Part shown: one piece after another, positions 47,258 through 55,818 of the stretch
How positions within the stretch are numbered: position 1 is the stretch's first letter
How the letters are laid out: each line of letters begins with the position of its first letter
Assembly (NCBI RefSeq): GCF_016595235.1
Contig: NZ_JAENHL010000007.1
Location: forward strand, 1,214,765 to 1,278,764
DNA from: Taklimakanibacter albus
GTDB taxonomy: Bacteria > Pseudomonadota > Alphaproteobacteria > Rhizobiales > Aestuariivirgaceae
DNA length: 64,000 nucleotides
Direction: 5' to 3'
Notes under the pieces: generated by a model
The model's database searches: none
Seen by the model: the letters and a program-made list of their open reading frames with translations, nothing else
What the model was told of the DNA's origin: nothing
Program-made: the position numbers and the translations under genes

Positions 47258-48922
47258 TCAAGCTTCGTAGGTGATGCGCCCGTCGCAGATGGTGACCGCC
47301 GGCGTCATCTGGTCGATCGTCTCCAGCGCCACCTTCTCGATATCGTCCGACAGCACCACGATATCGGCGAGGAGGCCGGGCGCGATGCGGCCTTTGCGGT
47401 CTTCCATGAACTCCGTATAGGCTCCGTCGCGCGTATAGCCCGCCAGCGCATCGCCGAGCGACTGCTTCTGCTCCGGCAGTCCCGTCTTCCAGGGCTTGCG
47501 CGTCACCGCCGCATGGATGCCGCGCATCACATTGATATCGGAGACCGGCCAGTCGCTGGCGAAAGCAAGCCGCGCCCCTGCTTCGCGCAAAGTCTGCCAG
47601 GCATAGGCCAGCGGAAAGCGCGCTTCGCCGATGAGGCCCAGCGTCGGCTCGAGCGGCAGGCCCATCGTGCCGGGCGGATGCGGCGGCTGCATCGAGGCGA
47701 CGACGCCGAGCTCGGCGAAGCGCGGAATATCGGAGGCGAGCACCACTTCGATATGCTCGATGCGATGCCGGCTGTCGCGTTTGCCATTGGCCTTGGCCGC
47801 CGCCGCATAGCCGTTGAGCACACTGTTGACGGCGCCGTCGCCGATCGCATGGACGGCGATCTGCAGGCCGCGCCGGTCGACATCGATGGCGATCTCGTTG
47901 AACTGCTCCGTCGTGAACAAGGGATCGCCGTTCTTGCGCGGAGGCCCTCCATAGGCGCCGGCCATCACGGCGGTGCCGGAATCGATGACGCCGTCCATGA
48001 ACATCTTGACGAAGCCCGAGCGCAGACGCTCCGAGCGGTAGCGCCGATGCATCTCGCTCGCTTTCTCGAGATCGGCAAGCTTCATGAAATTCTTCATATG
48101 GAAAGGCACGCGCCCCCTGACCGGCAGGCCTTCGGCGCGATCGATCTCGGCAAGGAGATCGAGCTGATAGAAATTGCCGTCCATATTGTGGAAGCTGGTG
48201 ATGCCGTGTTTGGCGCAATGGGCGAGCCCGCGCCGCATCGTCGCGAGATCATGGGCGCGCTCGGCCGGGCTCGGCGTGACAGCGGGCTCGCCGCCGGTTT
48301 CGAGACCGAGCCTTTCGCGGCATTCACCACCCAGCGCGCGCACCGGGTCGATGGCGGCCCCTTCCCGCAGCTCGCCGGTGGCAAGCCCATCCGATCCCAT
48401 CACGATCTCATTGCCGACCGGAACCGCGCGGCCGCGCAGGACGCCGGCGCGCTCGAGCGCCACCGTATTGGCCCAGGCGGTATGATGGTCGGGCGAGAAC
48501 ATCATGAACGGCCGGTCGGGTACGATGCGGTCGAGATGATGCCGGGTCACCGGCTCGTCCTTCGACAGGATTGTGTAGTCGGCGCCTTGCGCGATCAGGA
48601 GCGGTATTTCGGGTTTGCTGCGCGCATAGTCCCGCGCCAGCTCGGAAAGCCTGGCGAAGCCCGAAACGCCCGTCAGATGCAGCATCTCGAGCTCGGCGGC
48701 GCCCGAGAAGATATGCAGATGGGCTTCGATGAAGCCCGGCAGCACACTCGCCCCTTGCGCGTCGATGATACGGGTGCCTTTGTGCCGGAAGGCCTGGGCG
48801 TCAGCCGCGGCGCCTGCGAACAGGATCTCGTTGCCGGCGATCGCCACGCAGTCGCAGCGGGGATTCTTGTCGTCGAGGGTGAGCACGCGCGCATTGACGA
48901 TGAGAATATCGGCCTGCTTCAT
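47258..48922 (-). CDS. Amidohydrolase family protein (Amidohydro_3, YtcJ-like)
   Basis: The 554-residue protein has the composite-domain N-terminus ADILIVNARVLTLDDKNPR, the metal-binding SVLPGFIEAHLHIFSG near residue 65, ITSFHNMDGNFYQ, SRHRIEHIEVVLASDIPRFA and the late LAFASDWPVSDINVMRG. Such enzymes hydrolyse amide or related bonds; the substrate is unknown. No signal peptide is seen. It is flanked by a palindromic repeat on its upstream side. It is not obviously linked to neighbours. Confidence 0.9.
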   Translation of the reverse strand: MKQADILIVNARVLTLDDKNPRCDCVAIAGNEILFAGAAADAQAFRHKGTRIIDAQGASVLPGFIEAHLHIFSGAAELEMLHLTGVSGFARLSELARDYARSKPEIPLLIAQGADYTILSKDEPVTRHHLDRIVPDRPFMMFSPDHHTAWANTVALERAGVLRGRAVPVGNEIVMGSDGLATGELREGAAIDPVRALGGECRERLGLETGGEPAVTPSPAERAHDLATMRRGLAHCAKHGITSFHNMDGNFYQLDLLAEIDRAEGLPVRGRVPFHMKNFMKLADLEKASEMHRRYRSERLRSGFVKMFMDGVIDSGTAVMAGAYGGPPRKNGDPLFTTEQFNEIAIDVDRRGLQIAVHAIGDGAVNSVLNGYAAAAKANGKRDSRHRIEHIEVVLASDIPRFAELGVVASMQPPHPPGTMGLPLEPTLGLIGEARFPLAYAWQTLREAGARLAFASDWPVSDINVMRGIHAAVTRKPWKTGLPEQKQSLGDALAGYTRDGAYTEFMEDRKGRIAPGLLADIVVLSDDIEKVALETIDQMTPAVTICDGRITYEA

Positions 48923-48953
48923 GCCCGCCCTCGCTCAAAACGTTTTTCTCGTT

Positions 48954-49004
48954 AGAGCGATTTCCTCTTCGCCGAAGTCGGACAACTTCGGCGGGAAGCG
49001 CTCT
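48954..49004. repeat. Palindromic repeat between multicopper oxidase and amidohydrolase genes
   Basis: Outer arms AGAGCG / CGCTCT (48954 and 48999) enclose an inner stem GCCGAAGT / ACTTCGGC. It begins 2 bp after the multicopper oxidase stop on the minus strand, so it may protect or end that transcript, though no clear U-run follows immediately. Confidence 0.65.
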
Positions 49005-49005
49005 G

Positions 49006-50457
49006 TCAGGCGGCGTTCACATAAGCGACGGCTGCCATCATGCCCGCATTCATATGATAGAGATGGTGGCAATGGAAAGCCCAGTTGCCCGGGTTATCCG
49101 CATCGAAAGCAATCGTCACCATCGCGTTGGGCGGCACCAGGAGGGTGTCGCGCATGGCGCCCTGAACCTTCTGTCCGTTGATGTCGACGACCTGGAAGTG
49201 ATGGCCGTGCAGATGCATCGGATGCGACATGGTGGTCATGTTGTGCATCATGATGCCGATACGCTCGCCATGCCTCACGGTGAACAGCGTGTCATGCATC
49301 GAGGCCTTGCCGTTCAGCCCCCAGACATAGTCCTTATCGCCGCCGGTCAGCATGACCATCTCGGCGCGGGTGATGGGCTCGGGCGCCAGGCCCTTCAGCG
49401 CCCTCAGCCTCAGCTCCATGGCGAGGTCGACCGCCGGCGCCATGTCGCCTTCCGCGCCGATCTTGGCGATCGTGCCGTCGCCCGCGACGAGGACGATGCC
49501 GGTGCGCTGCTTGAGACCTTCGGGCCGGAACAGGATGGGCCAGGCGCCGCTTTCGCCGGGCAGCGTCACGCGGATGTCGGCGCGTTGCGCGATGCCGAGC
49601 GGGAACACCTTCTCCTTCACCGGTTCGATCTCGTTGCCGTCGACGGCGATGAACTCGCCTTCGAGCCCGCCCAGATCCACCCACATATTCGTGGCGGCGG
49701 CACCATTGATGATACGCAGCCGCACGCGGCCGCCCTTCTCGACCTTCACCACTTCCGGATCGTCGAGCGTGCGCTCATTGGCGAGGAAGGCGTCGAAGGT
49801 GATGTCATTAAGCATGGCGCCCGCATCGGGTGCCGGCATCGCCATCTTGCTGTGATCCATCCCGCTCATATTGCCCATGCCGCTCATGCCGCCACCGCTA
49901 TGGGCGGCGTGATCGCCGCCACCGGCTTTCAGCTCGGCGAGGATCTCGGCGGGCTCGCGGAAGGTGAAATCATGCAGCAGCACCACATGCTCCTGCTCGT
50001 CGGCCGCGACATCGGCGCGGCTGCGCACGATCATCGGCGCGGCGAGCAGCTTCTGTTCCTGGAGCCCGACATGGGAATGCATCCAATGCGTGCCTGCGCG
50101 TGGCTTGAAATCATAAGAATAGCTTTCGCCCGGCTTGAGTTCGGGCTGCGACAGCATCGGCACGCCGTCCTGCTCGGTGGGTGGCGTCTGGCCATGCCAG
50201 TGGACGAGCGTCGGCTCGCTGAGGCGGTTGGTGAGCGACAGCCGGAGCGACTGGCCGGCATCGAAATTAAAGCCCTGTTTACCCTGCGCCGTATCAAGCC
50301 TGTAAACCTTCGCGGCCTTGCCCCTGACCTCGATCACGCGCGTATCCACCGTGAGTTGGGTCTCGTCCTTGGCCGCGAAGGCGGCCCGGCCGAGGAACGG
50401 GACGGCCGCCGTCGAGCCGAGAGCGGCGATGAAATGACGTCGTGAAATCAAGGGCAT
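49006..50457 (-). CDS. Multicopper oxidase, Tat-exported (CueO/CopA-like)
   Basis: The 483-residue protein begins with a Tat-type signal (SRRHFIAALGSTAAVPFLG, cleavage near residue 28). All four copper-ligand motifs are visible: HWHGQTPP, THWMHSHVGLQ, HPMHLHGHHFQV and WAFHCHHLYHMNAGMM (type 1 ligands His-Cys-His-Met). A Met-rich insert (MSGMGNMSGMDHSKMAM) resembles the copper-binding insert of CueO. The likely role is periplasmic oxidation of Cu(I) and copper tolerance. A CueR-like promoter lies upstream. Confidence 0.95.
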   Translation of the reverse strand: MPLISRRHFIAALGSTAAVPFLGRAAFAAKDETQLTVDTRVIEVRGKAAKVYRLDTAQGKQGFNFDAGQSLRLSLTNRLSEPTLVHWHGQTPPTEQDGVPMLSQPELKPGESYSYDFKPRAGTHWMHSHVGLQEQKLLAAPMIVRSRADVAADEQEHVVLLHDFTFREPAEILAELKAGGGDHAAHSGGGMSGMGNMSGMDHSKMAMPAPDAGAMLNDITFDAFLANERTLDDPEVVKVEKGGRVRLRIINGAAATNMWVDLGGLEGEFIAVDGNEIEPVKEKVFPLGIAQRADIRVTLPGESGAWPILFRPEGLKQRTGIVLVAGDGTIAKIGAEGDMAPAVDLAMELRLRALKGLAPEPITRAEMVMLTGGDKDYVWGLNGKASMHDTLFTVRHGERIGIMMHNMTTMSHPMHLHGHHFQVVDINGQKVQGAMRDTLLVPPNAMVTIAFDADNPGNWAFHCHHLYHMNAGMMAAVAYVNAA

Positions 50458-50504
50458 AATTATATCCTGTTATCCGATCGGCAGTTGCGGAGCATGCTGC
50501 ACCT

Positions 50505-50535
50505 CTATTTGGGGCTTACCATATGGGAAGGTCCA
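50505..50535 (-). promoter_or_regulatory. CueR/HmrR-like (MerR family) copper promoter
   Basis: On the minus strand TGGACC (-35, 50530-50535) and AAATAG (-10, 50505-50510) are 19 bp apart, the over-long spacer typical of MerR-family promoters. The spacer carries the dyad ACCTTCCCATATGGTAAG, close to the CueR consensus of ACCTTCC with GGAAGGT arms. It precedes the multicopper oxidase ATG by about 48 bp. No cueR gene is in the window. Confidence 0.65.
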
Positions 50536-50684
50536 GAGCGCTCGCATCAAATTCGCCTGAACGAAGCTTATCCAAGGTCAAGTGCGTGGAATTTGACCGC
50601 TTCCGTTAACCCCGGTTGAAGGGGGCTCATCTAGGCTCCGTTCACCTGAAATCCATGGAGCCAGGGCTCAGAATGCGGTCGCCT

Positions 50685-50858
50685 ATGAAACTGCTGGTGC
50701 GCTTCCTCAAGGAAGATAGCGGCGCCACGGCCATAGAATACGGCCTCATTGCGGTTGCCATCTTCTTTGCGATTCTGGCCTCGGTGCAGCTCCTCGGCGA
50801 CCAGTTGTCCAATCTCTACTCCCTTGTGACGACGGGTGTCGGGACGGTCCAGCCGTAA
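50685..50858 (+). CDS. Flp/Fap-type pilin (type IVb)
   Basis: The 57-residue prepilin (MKLLVRFLKEDSG then ATAIEYGLIAVAIF) has the Flp processing site: cleavage after the glycine gives Glu5 and Tyr6 in the mature protein, followed by one hydrophobic helix. Start codons at 50616 and 50673 are in frame; 50685 gives the usual short leader. No tad/cpa assembly genes are near, so it is an orphan pilin gene that would depend on a machinery encoded elsewhere. Confidence 0.9.
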   Translation: MKLLVRFLKEDSGATAIEYGLIAVAIFFAILASVQLLGDQLSNLYSLVTTGVGTVQP

Positions 50859-50875
50859 CGAGATTTCGACATCCA

Positions 50876-52285
50876 TTATGGGTTGGCTGGCCGGTAGCTT
50901 TGAACAGCGAGCCGGGCGCTGCGAAAGGTTTCATACCATTCCCTTGGCACCGCGCGCGGCTCGAGAAGACGCCCACTCAGTGACCGCTCGATAGCGCCGC
51001 CCGCGCCGGTCGCGGCGAGCTGCCCGCAGCCAAGCGCGGTAAGCTCGGGCTCATCGGAAATACGCAGCGGGCGTGAGAGGACATCGGCAAGAAACTGGCA
51101 GAACCACGGATTGCGGCTCATGCCGCCGTCGATTCCGATGGGAGCGGAGCCAGGCGCGGCATTCGCCATGGCGTCCATGACTTCAAGCATACGGAACGCG
51201 ACGCCTTCCAGCACCGCCTGCGCCAGATCGATGGGCTTCGTGTCCAGCGCGAGGCCCATCCACGCGCCTTTCGCGGAGCGATCCCAGTGGGGACAGGCAA
51301 GCCCGGCGAGCGACGGCACGAAGGCCAGGCCGCGCGTAATGGCCGGCGCGGCATCGAAATGATTGATGTCGTCGAATCGGGTGAAGAGTCCGAGCTGACG
51401 GGCCCAGTTCACCGCCGATGAGGCGGCATAGACCCCGCCGTCGAGCGCATAGACGGGCCGCTTGCCGGATTCCGCCCAGGCGATGGTGGGCAGGACGCCC
51501 GGAACGGACATCAGCGCGCCTGTCAGACAGAGCGCAAAGGCGCCCGTGCCGAAGGTGATCTTGGAATCGCCCGGCTTGCGCGCCCCGTGGCCATAGAGCG
51601 CCGCCTGCTGGTCGACCATCGAGGCCGTCAATTCTCGTCCGCCCGGCAACACACCGAGATCGCCCGTCGTGGGGCGGATCTCCGGAAGCGCCTCCGGAGG
51701 TACCCCGAAAAGCCGGCAGAGATCCGCGTCCCAGTGGCCTGTGGTCAGGTTAAGCAGGCTCGTGCGGGAAGCAGTGCTCGGATCGGTGGCAAAGACGCCC
51801 GTCAACCTGTCGCGGAAAAAGGCGTCCGTCGTTCCAAGCCTCAGGCGCTTCGCCGCCAGCAGTCCGCGCGCCTCGGGAACATTGGCCAATATCCATCCGA
51901 GCTTCGATCCCGAAAAATAGGGATCGAGCGGAAGGCCGGCTCGCGACAGGGTCAGCGCCTCCTTCCCTTCGCTCTTGAGTCGCTCACAAATGTCGGTCGT
52001 CCGCGCGTCCTGCCAGACAATGACCGGTGTGATGGCCTTGCCGGTCGCGGCATCCCAAGCGAGACAGCTCTCGCCCTGATTTGCCAGTCCGACACAATCG
52101 ACTTCCGGCGCCGCGGCGAGGCAGGCCTGAAGATTTTTCACGAGCTCTTCGGCATCGTGTTCGACATGATTGGCAGCCGGATAGAACTGGCGGTGCTCGA
52201 TCGCATGGATCTGGCGGATGCCTTCATCATCCACCAGGAGGGCGCGTGTCGACGTCGTACCCTGGTCGATGGCGAGGGCTCTCAT
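50876..52285 (-). CDS. FGGY-family carbohydrate kinase, GlpK-like with altered substrate residue
   Basis: The 469-residue kinase resembles GlpK throughout (LAIDQGTTSTRALLVDD, VIVWQDARTTDICERL, LPLDPYFSGSK, SMVDQQAALYGHG, SRNPWFCQFLADVL). However the NQRET motif of GlpK reads NQGES here: Gly71 replaces the glycerol-contacting arginine (Arg83 in E. coli), while Glu72, Tyr123 and the Asp of VDQQAAL are kept. A polyol other than glycerol is therefore possible. It is the last gene of a coupled three-gene operon; its ATG overlaps the stop of the flavoprotein gene (ATGA). Confidence 0.88.
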   Translation of the reverse strand: MRALAIDQGTTSTRALLVDDEGIRQIHAIEHRQFYPAANHVEHDAEELVKNLQACLAAAPEVDCVGLANQGESCLAWDAATGKAITPVIVWQDARTTDICERLKSEGKEALTLSRAGLPLDPYFSGSKLGWILANVPEARGLLAAKRLRLGTTDAFFRDRLTGVFATDPSTASRTSLLNLTTGHWDADLCRLFGVPPEALPEIRPTTGDLGVLPGGRELTASMVDQQAALYGHGARKPGDSKITFGTGAFALCLTGALMSVPGVLPTIAWAESGKRPVYALDGGVYAASSAVNWARQLGLFTRFDDINHFDAAPAITRGLAFVPSLAGLACPHWDRSAKGAWMGLALDTKPIDLAQAVLEGVAFRMLEVMDAMANAAPGSAPIGIDGGMSRNPWFCQFLADVLSRPLRISDEPELTALGCGQLAATGAGGAIERSLSGRLLEPRAVPREWYETFRSARLAVQSYRPANP

Positions 52286-53490
52286 TCTTCCTCCAGCACG
52301 ATTTCCACGGCGCCGGCGCGGGGCGGCAGGGGCACCGTTATGCGCCTTTCCGGGCGCGTGTCGATCCTTCGCGAAGCATATTCGCTGCCGCCGACTTTCA
52401 CGGTCAGTCGTCCCGCGACCGACCGCGTCACCCGCAATTGCAGGCGATCAAAGGCAACGGCATCCGGCCCGGTCACTCTCTGGGGAACGACCCAATCCAA
52501 AGCCTCGCCGATCAATTTCACTTCATATGTGTCGCCTTGCGGCAGACGCCCGGCAAGAGCGGCGCGCATCGCCTGGCCGACGGCAACACCTTCTGCCCAG
52601 CTCCAGCCGGCCGTTTCGACGGGGCGCAGAAGATTGCCGGCTGCGAAATAGGATGGATCGCTGCACCGGCCGAAGCTGTCGATGACCGGACCGCCGGTCG
52701 CCGGATCGCGAATGAGATCGCTTCCATCCAGCAATGTCGCTTCCGGGCGAAAGCGGCCGGAGACGATGACGCCGTCGGCCTCAATCGTGCTTTCGCCTTT
52801 CGGCCCCTTGATGACGACACGCTCGACCCGTTCACGACCTTCTATGGACGTGATGACGGTCGACAGATGCAACGGGATGCCCTTCAGATGAGGATAGACC
52901 GCAGCAGGCCAGCGCGCGGTCACGCGGGGATCGGGCTCTATCATCGCAACGGGTCGAATGCCGGCATGCGCGCAGGTCATGATCGCCGAGAACGATACCA
53001 GCTCCGTCCCCAGAATCACCGGCCGGCGGAAAGGCCGTCTGCCTTCGAGATAAACCAGACCCTGCAAAGCGCCTGTCGACATGACGCCGCCCGGTTTCTC
53101 ACCGCCGATCAGCCTTTGGGCACGTGAGCTTTCGCGCACGCCGGTGGCGAGCAGCACGAGCTTCGCGTCGATTTCCGTTATTCCCGCATTGGACGTCACG
53201 GCGACGCGCGGACCCGGCAGGAGACTGACGACATTCACGCCGGTGGCGACGTGGACTCCCGCGGCCTGCGCGCGTCTGACCAATGTCTGCGCATAGGCCG
53301 GCCCCTTCAGGAGCCGCCGAAACTCGCGCAATCCGAATGGGTAATGTCCGCAATGCCTGGGAATGCCGCCCGCGGATGTTTCACGATCGAGAACAAGCAC
53401 ACGCGCCGAAGGGGCGAGCACTGTCGCGGCCGCGAGGCCCGCGGGGCCTGCACCGATGACGAGGATGTCGGTCTCCCGCGGCAGGCTCAT
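52282..53490 (-). CDS. FAD/NAD(P)-binding oxidoreductase, GlpB/opine-oxidase-alpha-like
   Basis: The 402-residue flavoprotein has an N-terminal FAD fold (DILVIGAGPAGLAAATVLAP), LVLLATGVRESSRAQ, a second dinucleotide site, and the FAD-closing SDPSYFAAGNLLRPVETAGW. Such proteins pair with a DAO/BFD flavoprotein in three-gene glp-like clusters, where electrons pass from a polyol phosphate or imino acid to the chain. Both ends overlap neighbouring genes by four bases. The usual third small subunit (DUF1667) is not seen here. Confidence 0.85.
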   Translation of the reverse strand: MSLPRETDILVIGAGPAGLAAATVLAPSARVLVLDRETSAGGIPRHCGHYPFGLREFRRLLKGPAYAQTLVRRAQAAGVHVATGVNVVSLLPGPRVAVTSNAGITEIDAKLVLLATGVRESSRAQRLIGGEKPGGVMSTGALQGLVYLEGRRPFRRPVILGTELVSFSAIMTCAHAGIRPVAMIEPDPRVTARWPAAVYPHLKGIPLHLSTVITSIEGRERVERVVIKGPKGESTIEADGVIVSGRFRPEATLLDGSDLIRDPATGGPVIDSFGRCSDPSYFAAGNLLRPVETAGWSWAEGVAVGQAMRAALAGRLPQGDTYEVKLIGEALDWVVPQRVTGPDAVAFDRLQLRVTRSVAGRLTVKVGGSEYASRRIDTRPERRITVPLPPRAGAVEIVLEEE

Positions 53491-54875
53491 TCAGCCCTCT
53501 CCGCCATCGGGCGAACGAACCGGCCGTCCGTCAATCGAGACAGCTCCGCGGTGCAGAAGAAACCCTGACAACGCCCCATGGTGACGCGCGTGCGCCGCTT
53601 GAGTCCGGCGAGCGAACGGACCGGCAAGGGTCCCTCGAACGCGGCCAGAATTTCTCGCCTTGTCGCCATCTCGCAGTGGCATACCACACCGCCGTGACCT
53701 TCAGTCTGCCAGTCGCGCGGACAAGTTTCACTGATATTCGCGACCTTCGGCCAGGCCGGAGCGCTTCTGGGCGTCAGCGCCAGCCGAGCGAGATGCTCGA
53801 CATGGAGCGCGATCCCGAGCGCGGACGATAGTCCGGTCGAACGGATGCCGCCGACGGTGATGTAGTTCAGCCCGTCATGCGCCTTGATACAATAATCCTT
53901 GAACTCGGTTGCCGGGCGCAGGCCCGCATAGATCGCCGTGACGGTGTGATCCTTCAGCCTGGGCAAAATCTCGGCGCCGCGCCGCTTCAGCGCTTCGAGC
54001 GTCTCGGGCATCAGCACGGCATGCTCGCGGTCATCCTGATCTTCAGCGGTCGGGCCGACGAGGAGATTGCCGAAGGCGGTGCGGCAGACGACGACGCCCT
54101 TCGTCACCTTGTTGGGAACCGGCAGGAGAATATGCGCTGCGAGCCGGGAAGCAGGCTTGTCATAGACAATGAACTGACCTTTGCGCGGCCTGATGTGGAA
54201 ATCGCTGCGCCCGATGAGTCTTTCGTCCAGCCGGTCGCCCCACAGGCCTGCGGCATTGACAACCATGCCGGTACGCACCGTTCCTCGCGTCGTCTCGAGA
54301 CTCCAATCGCCGTCACGCCGCCCGCTGATGACTTCCGCGCCGCGCAGCACCTCCGCACCGTTCTCGATCGCCTGCAGCAGATAGGCGAAGGGCGCGGACC
54401 ACGGATCGATCAGATATTCGCGTGGCACCCGGAAAGCGGCGCGCGCACCAGGCCCGAGTCCAGGTTCATGCGCGCGCATTGCCGCCTCGCTGAGGGCTTC
54501 GATGTCGGAAACGCCGTTCTGCCGCGCCTGCTCCATGAGGGTCGGCAACAGCGCTTCTTCCTCCTCCGTCCACGCAATGACAAGCGCGCCCGCGCGGAGA
54601 AGCGGAAGACCAAGACGGCTATGGATCGCCAGATACTCTTCATACCCGGAGGCGATGCAGCTCTGCTCCAGTGAACCGACCGGCGCGTCGAAGCCGGTAT
54701 GGAGGATCGCCGAATTACCTTTCGAGGCGCCATCCAGGATATCGACGGCCTTCTCGATGACCGCGACGCGCGCACCGCTCAAGGCAAACCGGCGTGCAAT
54801 CGCGCATCCCACCACGCCGGCACCGACGACCGTAACGTCGAATCGGCCCGACAGGGCGGACAGCTGGTCCGGCAT
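53487..54875 (-). CDS. DAO-family FAD oxidoreductase with C-terminal BFD-like [2Fe-2S] domain, GlpA-like
   Basis: The 462-residue protein has an FAD site (VTVVGAGVVGCAIARRFALS), GASKGNSAILHTGFDA typical of GlpA/LhgO-like proteins, and a C-terminal BFD-like iron-sulfur site with cysteines in VCHCEMATRREI and GRCQGFFC. Likely role: oxidation of glycerol-3-phosphate or a similar 2-hydroxy compound. The ATG at 54875 after GGAGAG is preferred to an in-frame GTG at 54887. It is first in an operon divergent from a DeoR-family gene. Confidence 0.88.
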   Translation of the reverse strand: MPDQLSALSGRFDVTVVGAGVVGCAIARRFALSGARVAVIEKAVDILDGASKGNSAILHTGFDAPVGSLEQSCIASGYEEYLAIHSRLGLPLLRAGALVIAWTEEEEALLPTLMEQARQNGVSDIEALSEAAMRAHEPGLGPGARAAFRVPREYLIDPWSAPFAYLLQAIENGAEVLRGAEVISGRRDGDWSLETTRGTVRTGMVVNAAGLWGDRLDERLIGRSDFHIRPRKGQFIVYDKPASRLAAHILLPVPNKVTKGVVVCRTAFGNLLVGPTAEDQDDREHAVLMPETLEALKRRGAEILPRLKDHTVTAIYAGLRPATEFKDYCIKAHDGLNYITVGGIRSTGLSSALGIALHVEHLARLALTPRSAPAWPKVANISETCPRDWQTEGHGGVVCHCEMATRREILAAFEGPLPVRSLAGLKRRTRVTMGRCQGFFCTAELSRLTDGRFVRPMAERAE

Positions 54876-54949
54876 CGGTCTCTCCACTTGCCAATCTTAC
54901 CCGATTTCTGATCATTATTGCCCGGATAGTCAATTCTCTTTCAACATAG

Positions 54950-54995
54950 TGCCCATTTCTTGGAAAAACTCACCAATCCGCTGTTGACATGGGCA
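54950..54995. promoter_or_regulatory. Candidate DeoR/GlpR operator and divergent promoter
   Basis: TGCCCAT (54950-54956) and ATGGGCA (54989-54995) form an inverted pair 32 bp apart, and TTGCCC occurs again at 54918. TTGACA at 54984-54989 is a good -35 for the rightward regulator gene, with a weak GTAACT 17 bp on. Repeats of this kind flanking the divergent promoters suggest regulation of both directions; binding is inferred. Confidence 0.35.
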
Positions 54996-55055
54996 ATTCC
55001 AGCAAAGTAACTCGAAGCATGCCGGCCACCCGGGGCCGGTTGAAGGGGACATCGC

Positions 55056-55811
55056 GTGAAGCCGAAGGCGCGTCAGGCTCGCATTGTCGAATTGATTGAG
55101 CGCGATGGCGAGGTGGCCGTCGAGACGCTCGCCGAGAGTTTTCGTGTCTCGCCGGAAACGGTACGTCGCGATCTCGCATTTCTCGCCGAGAGCGGCGCGG
55201 TGCAGAAGATCCATGGCGGCGCACGGCGCATGCGACTGCACGCCGAAGGCACTTTCGACGAGCGGATGGGCGAGGCGTCGGGTGAGAAAACCACGATCGC
55301 GCGCAAGCTCGCTAACCTTATCGCTGGTGGCGATACCTTCTTCATAGATACAGGCTCGACGACGCTGAGCTGCGCGCATGCGCTGAGCGACATCACGGAT
55401 CTGACCGTCGTGACGAATTCGGTGCGCATCGCGCATGTCATGGCGCGCGGCGCCGGCAAGGCGCGGGTGCATCTGATCGGCGGCATTTACGCCGTGGACA
55501 ACGGCGAGTCGGTGGGCGCCGACGCCATCGAGCAGATATCCCGCTTTCATGTCGATTACGCGATCGTCGGCGTCGCCGCACTGGACACGACCGCCGGACC
55601 CTCCGCCTCCAATTTCGACGAGGCATCGATCGCGCGCGCAATGTGCGCCAACGCTCGCAAGATCATCGTCGTGGCGCATGCCGACAAATTTTCCCGCCGC
55701 GCCGCGCACCTGATCTGCCGCCTCGACGAGGTCGACATTCTCGTCTGCGATCAAAGCCCTGAAGCGGCAGTTCGCGCAGCGCTCAAAACTGCCGGAGTGA
55801 CCCTGCTATGA
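55056..55811 (+). CDS. DeoR/GlpR-family transcriptional regulator
   Basis: The 251-residue protein has the DeoR N-terminal helix-turn-helix (QARIVELIERDGEVAVETLA, FRVSPETVRRDLAFLAESG) and a sugar-phosphate sensing DeoRC domain (FIDTGSTTLSCAHALSDITD). It starts at a GTG preceded by AAGGGGAC. Divergence from the flavoprotein/kinase operon makes it the likely repressor of that operon, with a phosphorylated substrate as inducer, as in GlpR. Confidence 0.93.
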   Translation: MKPKARQARIVELIERDGEVAVETLAESFRVSPETVRRDLAFLAESGAVQKIHGGARRMRLHAEGTFDERMGEASGEKTTIARKLANLIAGGDTFFIDTGSTTLSCAHALSDITDLTVVTNSVRIAHVMARGAGKARVHLIGGIYAVDNGESVGADAIEQISRFHVDYAIVGVAALDTTAGPSASNFDEASIARAMCANARKIIVVAHADKFSRRAAHLICRLDEVDILVCDQSPEAAVRAALKTAGVTLL

Positions 55812-55818
55812 GGATGAG

